Source: Paraburkholderia caffeinilytica (GTDB taxonomy: Bacteria; Pseudomonadota; Gammaproteobacteria; Burkholderiales; Burkholderiaceae). Taken from it: a DNA stretch of 64,000 nt. Under the pieces are notes generated by a model, which saw only the letters and a list, made by a program, of their open reading frames with translations, made no database searches and was not told the DNA's origin. Positions 54,795 to 63,235 of the stretch are shown here, piece after piece. A program made the position numbers and the translations under genes. The stretch spans positions 110,592 through 174,591 of the forward strand of contig NZ_CP031468.1 in assembly GCF_003368325.1 (NCBI RefSeq), read 5' to 3'. Within the stretch, counting starts at the first letter, position 1; every line of letters begins with the position of its first letter.

Positions 54795-55575
54795 GGGTGA
54801 CCAGTTCATTGCCCTATTGAAAGAGCATGACGCGGATGGTCGCGGACAGGCGCTTTGGCAAGATACGACCGGTGATTGCTAATTGGCCTCGCCGAATTCG
54901 CGGCACAAAAGCAGCCGTCGTCAAGCGCCAGTGAGGTCGGAACAGTCAGCACATCGGCTGCTCGGATATAGCTGAAGTTGCTCTTCGAAAGGTGAGAGAT
55001 TTTGTACGCGTGGTTTGGCTTTGAGATTGCACAAGGAGCGCACGGTACGAAATCTCCCACCTATTCGTTAGGCCGCCGATGGCCAATGGAAATGCGCTTC
55101 CGTGGCGAGCATCCGTGCATCCGTAGGATGAGAAACTTTGTGCTCAATATGCTGGTGCATGGGCAACTAGGCAAACTAGGTACACAATCTCTCACCTTTA
55201 GCTCTGGTTCGTGGTTAGTGAAAGGCGAATGTGAGATGGACACGGTGTGGAGACGCCATTCTGCGTGCCGCAGGCCCGCTTTTCTGCCTCGACATGTCTG
55301 ATTTTTCCTAACTGCGGCAGCAGCCCGATTACTTCGTTTCTTAGTACCTTGACGGGAATACGCTCACCTCGGCTCGTGTAGCTCGTCAAAGGTGAGAGAT
55401 TTTGTACCTGCAATGGCGGAGACTCATCTTCTGTCCGCGCTGGGACTGGGTGAGTGAATATATAGAAAACAGTGGCTTACGGGCGACTCTTCAGAATTCA
55501 GACGATGAAACAAGCATGTTTCTGCGTTTTTCCTGTATTCTCCGTTTAGCTTCAATTTTCAGGGAAAACTCAGAA

Positions 55576-56793
55576 ATGGCCAATGTCAGTCAACCGATGC
55601 CGATAGACCGAACCGTAACGCTTGAGGAAATCTCCGATTTCGCGGACGTCGTCACCGATTATGCAACTGAATTGCGAGACCAGATTATAGCGCCGCGCCC
55701 GCGCAAGGAAGCGCCGGTGTTCACTACGGGAGAAGTCGCCGAGCTATGTGGGTTGACGCGTCAGCAAGTGCAATATCTTGCAACGAAGGGGGACGGTGTG
55801 TTGCCGGAGGGGCAGTCGACAGGCACTGGCCGAAGCCGTAGTCGTCTATTTACATTGGTTGAAGCTCGAAACTGGGTACAGAAGGTATCGGACATTTACC
55901 AGACGCCGCTGGTAGTCGGTCCGAGTGACTTTGAGGGCAAAGTGATCGTTACCTCACAGCTCAAGGGCGGTTCGGCCAAAACGACGTCAGCTATGTGTCT
56001 CGCCCAAGGGCTGAGCTTGCGCGGGAGAAAGGTTGTCGTAGTTGATCTCGACCCCCAAGCTTCCCTTTCGGAGCTGTGTGGCTTGTATGCCGAGAAGGAA
56101 GTCTTTGCTGACGACACGGTACTCCCTTATATCTATGACCAGAAGGTAGAGGGCGGCCTACTGGCGAAGGTGCAGAAGACTTATTGGGACGGGCTAGACA
56201 TCATCCCTGCTCATACTGAGCTAGTCGGTGCGGAGTATCACCTCCCAGCAATGCAGATGAAGATTCCTGGCTTCAAATTCTGGCAGGTGCTGCGCGACGG
56301 GCTCGCGCCTTTGCGCACGCATTACGATTACATCATTCTGGACACGTCGCCGTCTCTTTCGTACCTGAATCTGAACGCCCTGTTAGCCGCGGACGCGATG
56401 GTGATGCCCATGGTCCCGGAAAATCTCGACTTTTTCAGCTCACTTTCGTTCTGGCGGCTTTTCTCCGACGTCGCAAAGTCCTTTATCAAATACGAATCCA
56501 ACAAAAAGTATGACTTCGTGTCCGTCCTGCTGACGCGTGTGAATTACAGCACCACTTCCGCGGCTCCTGTCGTCCGCACTTGGGCGCAGGGCGCTTACCG
56601 GCACTGGCTGTCCCAGTTCGAGGTTCCAGCTAGCTCCGTGATGAGTTCGGGCGCGCTTGCGTTCACTACCGTATTTGACATCAGCAGCTCGCACAGCCAG
56701 GCCAAGTCCTTGGCGCGGGTAAGACAGCCGCTCGTCGACTACTGCCGATGGGTCGATGACATGTTCGTCCAACAATGGAGGCCGGCACAATGA
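55576..56793 (+). CDS. parA: Plasmid partition ATPase ParA (type Ia, with N-terminal HTH)
   Basis: 405 aa. An N-terminal HTH (FTTGEVAELCGLTRQQVQYL, about 53-72) marks a type Ia ParA that also represses its own promoter. The deviant Walker A is LKGGSAKTTSAM (about 135-146), with VVDLDPQASLSEL and YIILDTSPSLSYLN as the A' and Walker B regions. I chose ATG 55576 (MANVSQPMPIDRTVT) with AGGGAAA upstream; a longer frame would run into the last 20-bp iteron. The stop overlaps parB by 4 bp. Confidence 0.93.
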   Translation: MANVSQPMPIDRTVTLEEISDFADVVTDYATELRDQIIAPRPRKEAPVFTTGEVAELCGLTRQQVQYLATKGDGVLPEGQSTGTGRSRSRLFTLVEARNWVQKVSDIYQTPLVVGPSDFEGKVIVTSQLKGGSAKTTSAMCLAQGLSLRGRKVVVVDLDPQASLSELCGLYAEKEVFADDTVLPYIYDQKVEGGLLAKVQKTYWDGLDIIPAHTELVGAEYHLPAMQMKIPGFKFWQVLRDGLAPLRTHYDYIILDTSPSLSYLNLNALLAADAMVMPMVPENLDFFSSLSFWRLFSDVAKSFIKYESNKKYDFVSVLLTRVNYSTTSAAPVVRTWAQGAYRHWLSQFEVPASSVMSSGALAFTTVFDISSSHSQAKSLARVRQPLVDYCRWVDDMFVQQWRPAQ

Positions 56794-57764
56794 GCAACGG
56801 CAATATTCGTGACCAGATGCTGGCTAAGACCGCCGGTCTTCGCTCGACGGCGGAAAGAACCCCCGACGTTGGCCGGCGCGCGAGTCGCACAGAGACCGCG
56901 CCGGGTATGGCCGGGGCATTGGCGGCTGCGCAATTGAGGGTGCAGGAACTCGAGTCGACGGGCACGTCGTCGCAATTGCCTGTTTCCGCCATCGTCCCAA
57001 ATCCCTGGCAGCCGCGGCGAGTTTTCAATGAAACCAAACTGTCTGAGCTCGCGGAATCGATTCGCGAAGTGGGGCTCATGCAACCCATCGTTGTTCGGCG
57101 CGTCGAGTCGGCGTACCAGATTGTCGCCGGGGAACGCCGTTGGCGGTCACATAAGATGCTTGGGCTTGAGAATATCAAGACAGTAGTGATCGAATGCTCC
57201 GACCAAGACATGATTGTCTTGGCGCTTGTCGAGAATTTGGGACGGGACGACCTGTCTGACTATGAGGTTGCCATCTCCATCCGGCGGTCTGAGACTGAGT
57301 TTCCGAGTCGCAAGCGTTTGGCGGAATCACTGGGCCTGTCGCGCACAGGCCTGTACCAGTTTCTCGCGTTTCAAAATTTGCCTGACTTCATCAAGAATGA
57401 CCTCGATTTGCAGCCTGGTCTTCTCGGTTGCAACGCAGCTGAGGAGGTAGTTTCTGCTCTGAAGAAGCACGGGGCGGACGCTGAATTGGCAGCGCGAGAA
57501 TTGTGGCCCGACGTGGTGAAAGGCGAGTTGGCCCAAGGCAAATTCGCTCCAGCAATCGCCGCCATGGTCACACGTCGCGCGACCGGGACAGCGGCTCGGG
57601 AGCGTCTCATTGAGAAGTTTTTCGCTGGCAAGGACCAAGCTGGAAGCATAACCAAGGACGTCAACAATTTCACGGTCAAAATCAAAACCGCGTCGTTGAC
57701 CGAGGCGCAAGAGACTCGAATCCGGCAACTAATAAGTGATCTGTACAAGGGTGAGCCGCGCTGA
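56790..57764 (+). CDS. parB: Plasmid partition protein ParB
   Basis: 324 aa. N-terminal nuclease-like CTP-binding domain: IVPNPWQPRRVFNETKLSEL, SIREVGLMQPIVVRR, YQIVAGERRWRSHKMLG (GERR box) and ENLGRDDLSDYEVAISI. HTH: KRLAESLGLSRTGLYQFLAF. GGAGG lies before ATG 56790, which overlaps the parA stop (ATGA). It binds the centromere; the palindromes 72-195 bp downstream are the obvious candidates. Confidence 0.93.
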   Translation: MSNGNIRDQMLAKTAGLRSTAERTPDVGRRASRTETAPGMAGALAAAQLRVQELESTGTSSQLPVSAIVPNPWQPRRVFNETKLSELAESIREVGLMQPIVVRRVESAYQIVAGERRWRSHKMLGLENIKTVVIECSDQDMIVLALVENLGRDDLSDYEVAISIRRSETEFPSRKRLAESLGLSRTGLYQFLAFQNLPDFIKNDLDLQPGLLGCNAAEEVVSALKKHGADAELAARELWPDVVKGELAQGKFAPAIAAMVTRRATGTAARERLIEKFFAGKDQAGSITKDVNNFTVKIKTASLTEAQETRIRQLISDLYKGEPR

Positions 57765-57790
57765 CCGTCCGACGCAGCCGCCATCGAAGA

Positions 57791-57813
57791 GCCCGCCTCG
57801 AGCGGGCTTTTTT
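57791..57813 (+). terminator. Rho-independent terminator of parAB
   Basis: GCCCGC-CTCGA-GCGGGC followed by TTTTTT, 26 bp after the parB stop. Confidence 0.88.
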
Positions 57814-57835
57814 GTGCCTGTAGAACGTCGGGTTG

Positions 57836-57959
57836 GTGTCAGTAATACTGACACAGCCCCCAAACCGAACAACCCGCGGTTTCACTTCTGCGGGACTCGC
57901 CCGAGTGTCGACCTGCACGCACCTCCGGTGAACAACTGCCGTGTCAGTATTACTGACAC
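57836..57959. other. Candidate parS centromere: two 19-bp palindromes plus a half-site
   Basis: GTGTCAGTAATACTGACAC (57836-57854) and GTGTCAGTATTACTGACAC (57941-57959) are near-identical palindromes differing only at the central base pairs. TGTCAGTGA (57971-57979) is a further half-site. They sit just after the parB terminator. The rest of 57814-58071 contains no gene. Confidence 0.65.
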
Positions 57960-58071
57960 ACTCAAACTGCTGTCAGTGAGCAAACAAAACAGTCAGGCTA
58001 GATCCCTGCTGTTTAGAATCGCGGGGGTGTGTTGATGTCTGGCCGTCCGTCGCGGCTCTGCCCCCATCGCG

Positions 58072-58111
58072 AAGCGGTCCGCGCGATCGGCCGCCGACGG
58101 GCCGCTTTTTT
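58072..58111 (+). terminator. Probable terminator
   Basis: AAGCGGTCC (58072-58080) pairs with GGGCCGCTT (58099-58107) with one mismatch, and a T-run follows. The loop is 18 nt. No gene of its own is evident just upstream. Confidence 0.5.
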
Positions 58112-58116
58112 CGCTT

Positions 58117-58146
58117 CAATGCCGCTAACTCCTGTTAGCGGCATTG
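58117..58146. repeat. Perfect 13-bp hairpin beside the recombinase gene
   Basis: CAATGCCGCTAAC (58117-58129), loop TCCT, GTTAGCGGCATTG (58134-58146). It lies 52 bp past the 3' end of the recombinase. It may be a recombination or attachment site, or a bidirectional terminator with the preceding structure. Confidence 0.6.
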
Positions 58147-58197
58147 ACTATGCGGACGGCACAGATGGTAAGGCTTGATCAGCCGGTTTCGGCCGGA

Positions 58198-60147
58198 TCA
58201 GACTGGCGATGCGGCGGCAGCATCCTCCAGCGCTGCCTCAAAAAACCGCTCCACCGCGCGGTACTGCCGGGCCGCGTCGCCCTTGGTGTAAAGGGTCGTC
58301 GTGCCGAGACTGGCGTGGCCCAGGCCCGTCTGCACGTCCCGCAGGTCGCTGCCGGCGTCGAGCGCGTGATTCGCATGCGTGTGGCGCAGCCAGTGCGTGC
58401 TGGCCCGTTTCAGGTCCGCCGCGGCACCGGGGTAGCTGGGCGCGAGCGCGTCCGCGGCCCGCCTGAAGATGGCTTTGTACAGCCGGGCCAGCGCGTCGGG
58501 CGTCAGGGGCTTGCCGGTTTTCAGGTGGGCGATCAGCGGCGTGTCAGCGGGCGCGGTCTCGAGCGTGCAGGGCGTCGGCCGCAGCGGCAGCGACGCCGCG
58601 AGCGTCTCCATCAGCCGGTGTGGCATCGGCACCTGCCGCTCGCGCCTGCCCTTGCCCATGACCCGCAGGGTCCAGGCGTCCTCGAGGGCCGCATCTAGTG
58701 CCTTGCGCGACAGCGCGCCGGTGGTGGCGGTGGCCAGTTCGGTGCGGCGCAGCCCGGTCGCATACGCCAGCAGCAGCGCAAAACAGTCCCTTTGGTCGGC
58801 GAGCGAGCCGCCGGGCAGGTTCAGTGGCCGGCTGACGGTCTGGAGCACAAAACGCCACTGGGCGTGCGTGAGCGTGCGCCCGGTCACGTCGACCAGCGGC
58901 TTCGCACTGTCCACCTTCTGCAGCCCGTGAAACGGGTTGACCAGCAGGTAGTGCTCCTCCACCAGCCAGCTGCACAGGGCCGACAGGATCTTTCGGGCGG
59001 TCTCCCGGCTCGCGGGCGGCAGTTTCTTGGCGAACGGCCGCCAGGCCGTGTCGAACCGCTCGGCCTTGCCGTTGCCGATCCAGCGGTCAGCGGGTTGCGG
59101 GTCGGCCAGGAAGCCATTGATGTAGTCGCGGCAGTCCAGCGTATTGAGCGAAGACAGCGGTTTGCGCCGCACGATGATCGCCCACAGCAGCAGCCGCTCG
59201 GCTTCGCGCCGGTAGGCGCGGGCGGTGTGCGCGCTGCGTTCGCCGCGGATCGCGATCCACGCGTTGACGGCGTCCAGGTCGGTGGCGAGTTCCGCCTGGT
59301 GGGCGGGCACGGGCGCCCGGTTCAGGCCGTGCGACCCATCCAGTTCGGGCGGCACGCGCAGCGACTCCAGGGGCGCCACGTCGGCGCTGACGACCGGCCG
59401 GGTGAGCACCGGATGGCCCACGGCGAGCTGCCGGCGTGGCGTGGTCGCCAGCGGCGAGAGGATGCAGTCTAACGAGCGCGCGTGCAGATCCAGCCAGTCG
59501 GTGATGCGCTGCGCGCCTTTCGGACCGAGCCTGGGCACGGCGGTGTACCAGCGCTGCCGGCGGCGCTGGATCAGCGCGAGCAGGTCGGCGAGGGTGGTTA
59601 GCCCCGCGGCGGCGAGGCGCGCCGCGACCTCCGGCTCGAACCAGCCGTCGAGCGGGTGCTCTGGCGCAGGGTCCTGAACCAGCGCGCGTTCCATGCGCTC
59701 GAGCGCCGCGGCCTGGCGGGCGCGCAGCCGCGCATTGCGGGCGATTTTCCGGTCAAGGGCGGCCGAGGGCGGCGGCGGAAAATCACCCCGGTACAGTTGC
59801 AGGAGCTCGGCCTCGGAATAGAAGCCGTCGGGGTCCACCTGCGCGCGGTAGGCTTCGAGCGTAGGGACGTCATCCCGAGCGTGCAGTTCAGCCAACGGAA
59901 TGCTGCCCGGTTTCAGCCGCAGCAGGTGCGCCGCCTCGAGGTCGCATGCGCGCCGCGCCGCGACGGCCAGCGTGTCGCGCAGCGTTGCGATCAGTCGGCG
60001 CGTGACACGCACGTCGGTGCCGGGCTCGCCGTACGCGGCGTGGAGTCCCCCGACCGCTGCGCCTTCCAGCCAGCCGCGATAGAGCGCGAAGTGCTGCCGG
60101 GTCAGGCGACGGGCCGCGCCAGCGTGTGCCGGCCGGCTACCGGTCAT
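58198..60147 (-). CDS. Large tyrosine recombinase/integrase
   Basis: 649 aa, about twice a typical XerC/D. Catalytic block at the C-terminus: LAYATGLRRTELATATTGAL (Arg I), VMGKGRRERQVPMPHRLM (Lys region), STHWLRHTHANHALDAG (His-x-x-Arg), LGHASLGTTTLYTKGD (second His and the nucleophile Tyr). Residues about 280-400 hold a SAM-like core-binding domain (HTARAYRREAERLLLWAIIV). The first 270 residues are an extra domain seen in plasmid-encoded recombinases of Burkholderiales (family recollection). ATG 60147 overlaps the stop of the upstream gene. Dimer resolution or integration are both possible. Confidence 0.85.
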   Translation of the reverse strand: MTGSRPAHAGAARRLTRQHFALYRGWLEGAAVGGLHAAYGEPGTDVRVTRRLIATLRDTLAVAARRACDLEAAHLLRLKPGSIPLAELHARDDVPTLEAYRAQVDPDGFYSEAELLQLYRGDFPPPPSAALDRKIARNARLRARQAAALERMERALVQDPAPEHPLDGWFEPEVAARLAAAGLTTLADLLALIQRRRQRWYTAVPRLGPKGAQRITDWLDLHARSLDCILSPLATTPRRQLAVGHPVLTRPVVSADVAPLESLRVPPELDGSHGLNRAPVPAHQAELATDLDAVNAWIAIRGERSAHTARAYRREAERLLLWAIIVRRKPLSSLNTLDCRDYINGFLADPQPADRWIGNGKAERFDTAWRPFAKKLPPASRETARKILSALCSWLVEEHYLLVNPFHGLQKVDSAKPLVDVTGRTLTHAQWRFVLQTVSRPLNLPGGSLADQRDCFALLLAYATGLRRTELATATTGALSRKALDAALEDAWTLRVMGKGRRERQVPMPHRLMETLAASLPLRPTPCTLETAPADTPLIAHLKTGKPLTPDALARLYKAIFRRAADALAPSYPGAAADLKRASTHWLRHTHANHALDAGSDLRDVQTGLGHASLGTTTLYTKGDAARQYRAVERFFEAALEDAAAASPV

Positions 60148-61033
60148 CGGGAGTCCTCGGTCGCAGGCGGCCCCCTTCGTTGATCCAGACGCTTCCGTGC
60201 TCCACGTTGTCCAGCTCCCCAGCGGCGACATGCTCCACGATGAACTGCCGCCAGAGTTCAAAGCACTGGCCGACCAGTTCGACCGCCGGCAGGTGCGACG
60301 CCGCTCCACCACGTTCGAGCGCGATCCGGATCTCGACTTTTGCCCGCGATACGTGCCCAGGCGCTGAGCGGCCGAGCGGGATAGTGATCGCTGGCCCCCC
60401 CGGTCGGGCGACCACGTTCGCGCGGGTGCCGCCCCTTGCCGGGTCGAGCCACGCGTGCTTGGCCGTATTCGCTAAGTCGGCACAGATCTGCAGTGGCTCG
60501 TGTTCGTCGATGTACGCATTGGCCTGCTCGTTCACCGGTTCGGGGAACCAGTCCTTCAACTGATGAAGATGGATGAAGGTCGAAGTCGCGACGTCCTCCC
60601 ACATGTCGTGCCAGTCGATCGCATCATCGGCGAGGCGCGTACCGAAAGACGGCGCCAGTACGTTGCGAACGGAACGTTGCACGCGGTGCCAGTGCAGTCC
60701 GTACGTGCGCCGCGTCGGCGGTGTCCGGCCGAGGTGACCGTTGGGGTGGACTTCGCTTGACGCCTCAGGTGTCACCGCCGACGGGCGGCGAATCAGCGCC
60801 TTCAGCCGCTCGTGATCAGCCTTCACCTGGTCGGTGTGATTCGGGGAGGACGGGTCGGACAGTCCGCCGACGAGACGGTGCCACAGGGCCAAAGCTCCGT
60901 GGGCCATGCTGGTCTGTTGCTGACGCTGCGCCTTGGGCAACTGCAGCTTCCCCGCCCGGTCCATGAGCGCTTGGATTGTCTGCTCGGTGTGCGTCGTCAG
61001 CTCCGTGTAACTGTAGGTCTCGTTGGTCGTCAT
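60137..61033 (-). CDS. Hypothetical protein cotranscribed with the recombinase
   Basis: 298 aa from ATG 61033. The N-terminal 90 residues are helical (THTEQTIQALMDRAGKLQLP, SMAHGALALWHRLVGGLSDP). The C-terminal part includes EPLQICADLANTAKHAWLDP, a C.DlANaaKH motif I have seen in uncharacterised proteins with HEPN-like helical bundles, but I cannot name the family. Its stop overlaps the recombinase start by 11 bp. No predicted membrane segment. Confidence 0.6.
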   Translation of the reverse strand: MTTNETYSYTELTTHTEQTIQALMDRAGKLQLPKAQRQQQTSMAHGALALWHRLVGGLSDPSSPNHTDQVKADHERLKALIRRPSAVTPEASSEVHPNGHLGRTPPTRRTYGLHWHRVQRSVRNVLAPSFGTRLADDAIDWHDMWEDVATSTFIHLHQLKDWFPEPVNEQANAYIDEHEPLQICADLANTAKHAWLDPARGGTRANVVARPGGPAITIPLGRSAPGHVSRAKVEIRIALERGGAASHLPAVELVGQCFELWRQFIVEHVAAGELDNVEHGSVWINEGGRLRPRTPDDR

Positions 61034-61341
61034 CGTGCGAGTGGCGTCTTCCCGGTTGAGTTGCCTGTCCGCCGAATGGCTGGAAGTGTTGCCGGGCGGG
61101 CCTTCCGGCGAAGTATGGCGGAGTGGGGCAAATCTGCCAAGGAAAATCATCACTCGTGATAACTCCAGTTATCAGATGTAGCGATTTTGCTGCAGCGGGG
61201 AAACGGCGGGTTTTTCTTGCGCCGCCGGGACACGCAGACCTTGAAAAGCAACAGGGCAGGGCCCACGTCGCCTTTCGCATGCGAAAAGGCGCGCGCGGGC
61301 TTCCGCGCGGGTGAGAACGACCACACAACGGGAATACAAAT
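61034..61341. other. Divergent intergenic region
   Basis: 308 bp between divergent genes. AACTCCAGTTATCAGATG and a GCATGCGAAAAGG segment are visible, but no clear promoter or dyad stands out. Confidence 0.3.
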
Positions 61342-62034
61342 ATGGATGAGATGAACTGGTTGACCGTCGCGACCTCGGTCCTCGGCAGCAGCGCCCTGGT
61401 CAGCGCACTGGCCTTTCTTCTGCGCTCCTGGATCAGTGAGCGGCTGAAGGGGGCGATCCAGTCGGAATACGCCGGGAAGCTCGAAACCCTGAAGGCCCAA
61501 CTGAAGGGGGACGCCGATATGCGGCTCGAAGTCCACAAGGCCAGTCTGAAGGCGGCAGGCGACGTCGAGCTGGAAAGGCTGCGCTCGCAACTGGCCGCGA
61601 CGGCGGCCGAACGCAACACGCTGCTCAATGCGCTCACCACGCGCCGGTTCGAAGCGATCGCCGCCATACACGCCCCGCTGCTCAAATTCCACATCGCGCT
61701 CGGACGACTGACCGCCGCGTTCCGGCCGGTCGGCGTCGACGAACAAGCATTGCTTAAGGAAGTCGCCGACGCATCGGAAGCCTTCGACAAGGTGCTCAGC
61801 GAGAAGCAGATCTTCCTGTCCCAGCGGACTGAAGCCAAGATCGTCGAGATCCGCCAGATGCTCGTCAGCAACGCCAACCTGTTCCAGTGGACGGTCGCGC
61901 TGAACCAGCACGACCCTGAGCGTCCCCTGAAGTGGATGGAAATCGAACAGACTGTTCGGGGCCCCGTCACGAAAGCGATCGGCGATCTCGCGGCGGAACT
62001 GCGGGCACTGATGGGCGACAAGCCAGTGGCGTAA
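61342..62034 (+). CDS. Membrane-anchored coiled-coil hypothetical protein
   Basis: 230 aa. One N-terminal transmembrane helix (VATSVLGSSALVSALAFLLR, residues 8-27), then a long predicted coiled coil (ISERLKGAIQSEYAGKLETL, LEVHKASLKAAGDVELERLR). A helical cytoplasmic domain follows (RRFEAIAAIHAPLLKFHIAL). Proteins of this layout occur near defence genes and mobile elements, but I know no function. Confidence 0.6.
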   Translation: MDEMNWLTVATSVLGSSALVSALAFLLRSWISERLKGAIQSEYAGKLETLKAQLKGDADMRLEVHKASLKAAGDVELERLRSQLAATAAERNTLLNALTTRRFEAIAAIHAPLLKFHIALGRLTAAFRPVGVDEQALLKEVADASEAFDKVLSEKQIFLSQRTEAKIVEIRQMLVSNANLFQWTVALNQHDPERPLKWMEIEQTVRGPVTKAIGDLAAELRALMGDKPVA

Positions 62035-62222
62035 GTACGACCGCTTCGCGCCGTCGTTCGCGCCACGCTGTCCCTGCGGGCGAAGGGTCCGGTAGATGGC
62101 TTCCTCGCGCTGAACCGGTATCCGATCTGCTAGCATCGGGACGGCCGCTCGCCGCATGCGGCAGCGGTCCGCAGGCACACAGTACGCGTGCCGCAGGGAT
62201 CATGCACAGGAGGGGAGGAAGG

Positions 62223-63065
62223 ATGCTCCAGTTCGACAGCGCACTGCGCTACACGTCGCCGGGTGAATTCCCGTCCGACCTATTGGACGACGTGTTTTCG
62301 GTGATCATCGCCCGTCTGGCCTCCCAGGCCAATCCGCAGACGGTCTACGAACTGTTCAAGCGACGCTTTGCACAAGCGTCGGGCCGGACCGCGACGCGCA
62401 GTTCGAACGAGAGCTGGGCCGAGAGTGACCTGCGGTCCTATATGGGGTATGCGGCCGACAACGCGGCTCTCTTCGTCGAAGCGCTGCACGATGCGATGAG
62501 CGACCTCGCGCGGCTGCACCCGGAGATTGGCCAGCCGCCGTGGGTCTATGTCAACAGCGTGCTGGCACCGAGCGGGTATGCGATCGACCCGCCGCGACTG
62601 ATCGTCGGCACCATCGTCTCGGCTGTGTCCGTGCCGCAGAACGTCCCATCGCTCGACACCCAGGCCAACGAATTGATCCAGCGCTCGCTCGCGCAGTCCG
62701 AAGAGCTGCTCAACAGCGGGCGCTCCCGTCAGGCGGTTCAGGAAATACTCTGGCTTCTGGAAACCATTTCGACAGCCTTCGAAGGAAGCAGCCACGGCGA
62801 CGGCACGGTGCAGGGCAAATACTTCAACCGGATCATTGGCGACCTGAAGAAGTTCAACCGTGGACGCATGCTGGGGCAGGTTGCTTCGTGGATGGAAACG
62901 CTGCACGGCTACCTCTCGGCGCCTGGCGGCGGTGGCGTGCGGCACGGTACGGTGCTCAACGATGCATACGAACTGAGCGACGTCGAAGCGCGCCTCATAT
63001 GCGACCTCACGCGTAGCTACATTTCGTACCTGCTGAATGAACACCACCGCCTTGGACTCCGCTGA
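62223..63065 (+). CDS. Abortive-infection C-terminal (Abi_C)-like protein
   Basis: 280 aa. GGAGGGGAGG lies directly upstream of ATG 62223. The N-terminal half is unique (SALRYTSPGEFPSDLLDDVF). The C-terminal part (SEELLNSGRSRQAVQEILWL, FNRIIGDLKKFNRGRMLGQV, GGGGVRHGTVLNDAYELSDV, EARLICDLTRSYISYLLNEH) resembles the Abi_C domain, with its hallmark (R)HG motif after a Gly-rich loop. Abi_C proteins are linked to phage abortive infection, often as HEPN-type RNases; function here is inferred. Confidence 0.5.
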   Translation: MLQFDSALRYTSPGEFPSDLLDDVFSVIIARLASQANPQTVYELFKRRFAQASGRTATRSSNESWAESDLRSYMGYAADNAALFVEALHDAMSDLARLHPEIGQPPWVYVNSVLAPSGYAIDPPRLIVGTIVSAVSVPQNVPSLDTQANELIQRSLAQSEELLNSGRSRQAVQEILWLLETISTAFEGSSHGDGTVQGKYFNRIIGDLKKFNRGRMLGQVASWMETLHGYLSAPGGGGVRHGTVLNDAYELSDVEARLICDLTRSYISYLLNEHHRLGLR

Positions 63066-63235
63066 TCCCGGATGTATGCACATGGTCATGCAAAGTCAAC
63101 AGGAACAGATCTAGACGCGATGGGAAATGCGGCGCGACGCGCGCAGGCATCGTTTCGGTGAACCGGGGCCGGTTTGCGCCAGGCGAACGCGCCTAGACGG
63201 CGTGCAAGGAATAATCATGTTGATCGGGGGCGAAG

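Larger units (their letters stand above)
54412..55407. repeat. Iterons, consensus GTACAANATCTCTCACCTTT (14 copies)
   Basis: Core TCTCACCTT copies on the plus strand at 54436, 54476, 54497, 54581, 54611, 54633, 54656, 54679, 54700, 55051 (degenerate) and 55190. Inverted copies AAAGGTGAGA at 54412, 54988 and 55388. The cluster 54611-54708 has a 21-23 bp period. Four copies near parA are long: AAAGGTGAGAGATTTTGTAC at 54988-55007 and 55388-55407 (identical), and the complementary form at 55045-55064 (poorer) and 55180-55199. Copies at 54467 and 54490 also keep the GTACAAC half. Confidence 0.85.
54352..55575. other. Origin of replication and par control region (oriV candidate)
   Basis: 1.2 kb without genes, lying between the initiator (minus) and parA (plus). 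It contains at least 14 iteron-like repeats, a perfect DnaA box and an AT-rich dyad with a run of eight T. These are the standard parts of an iteron origin. Confidence 0.8.
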
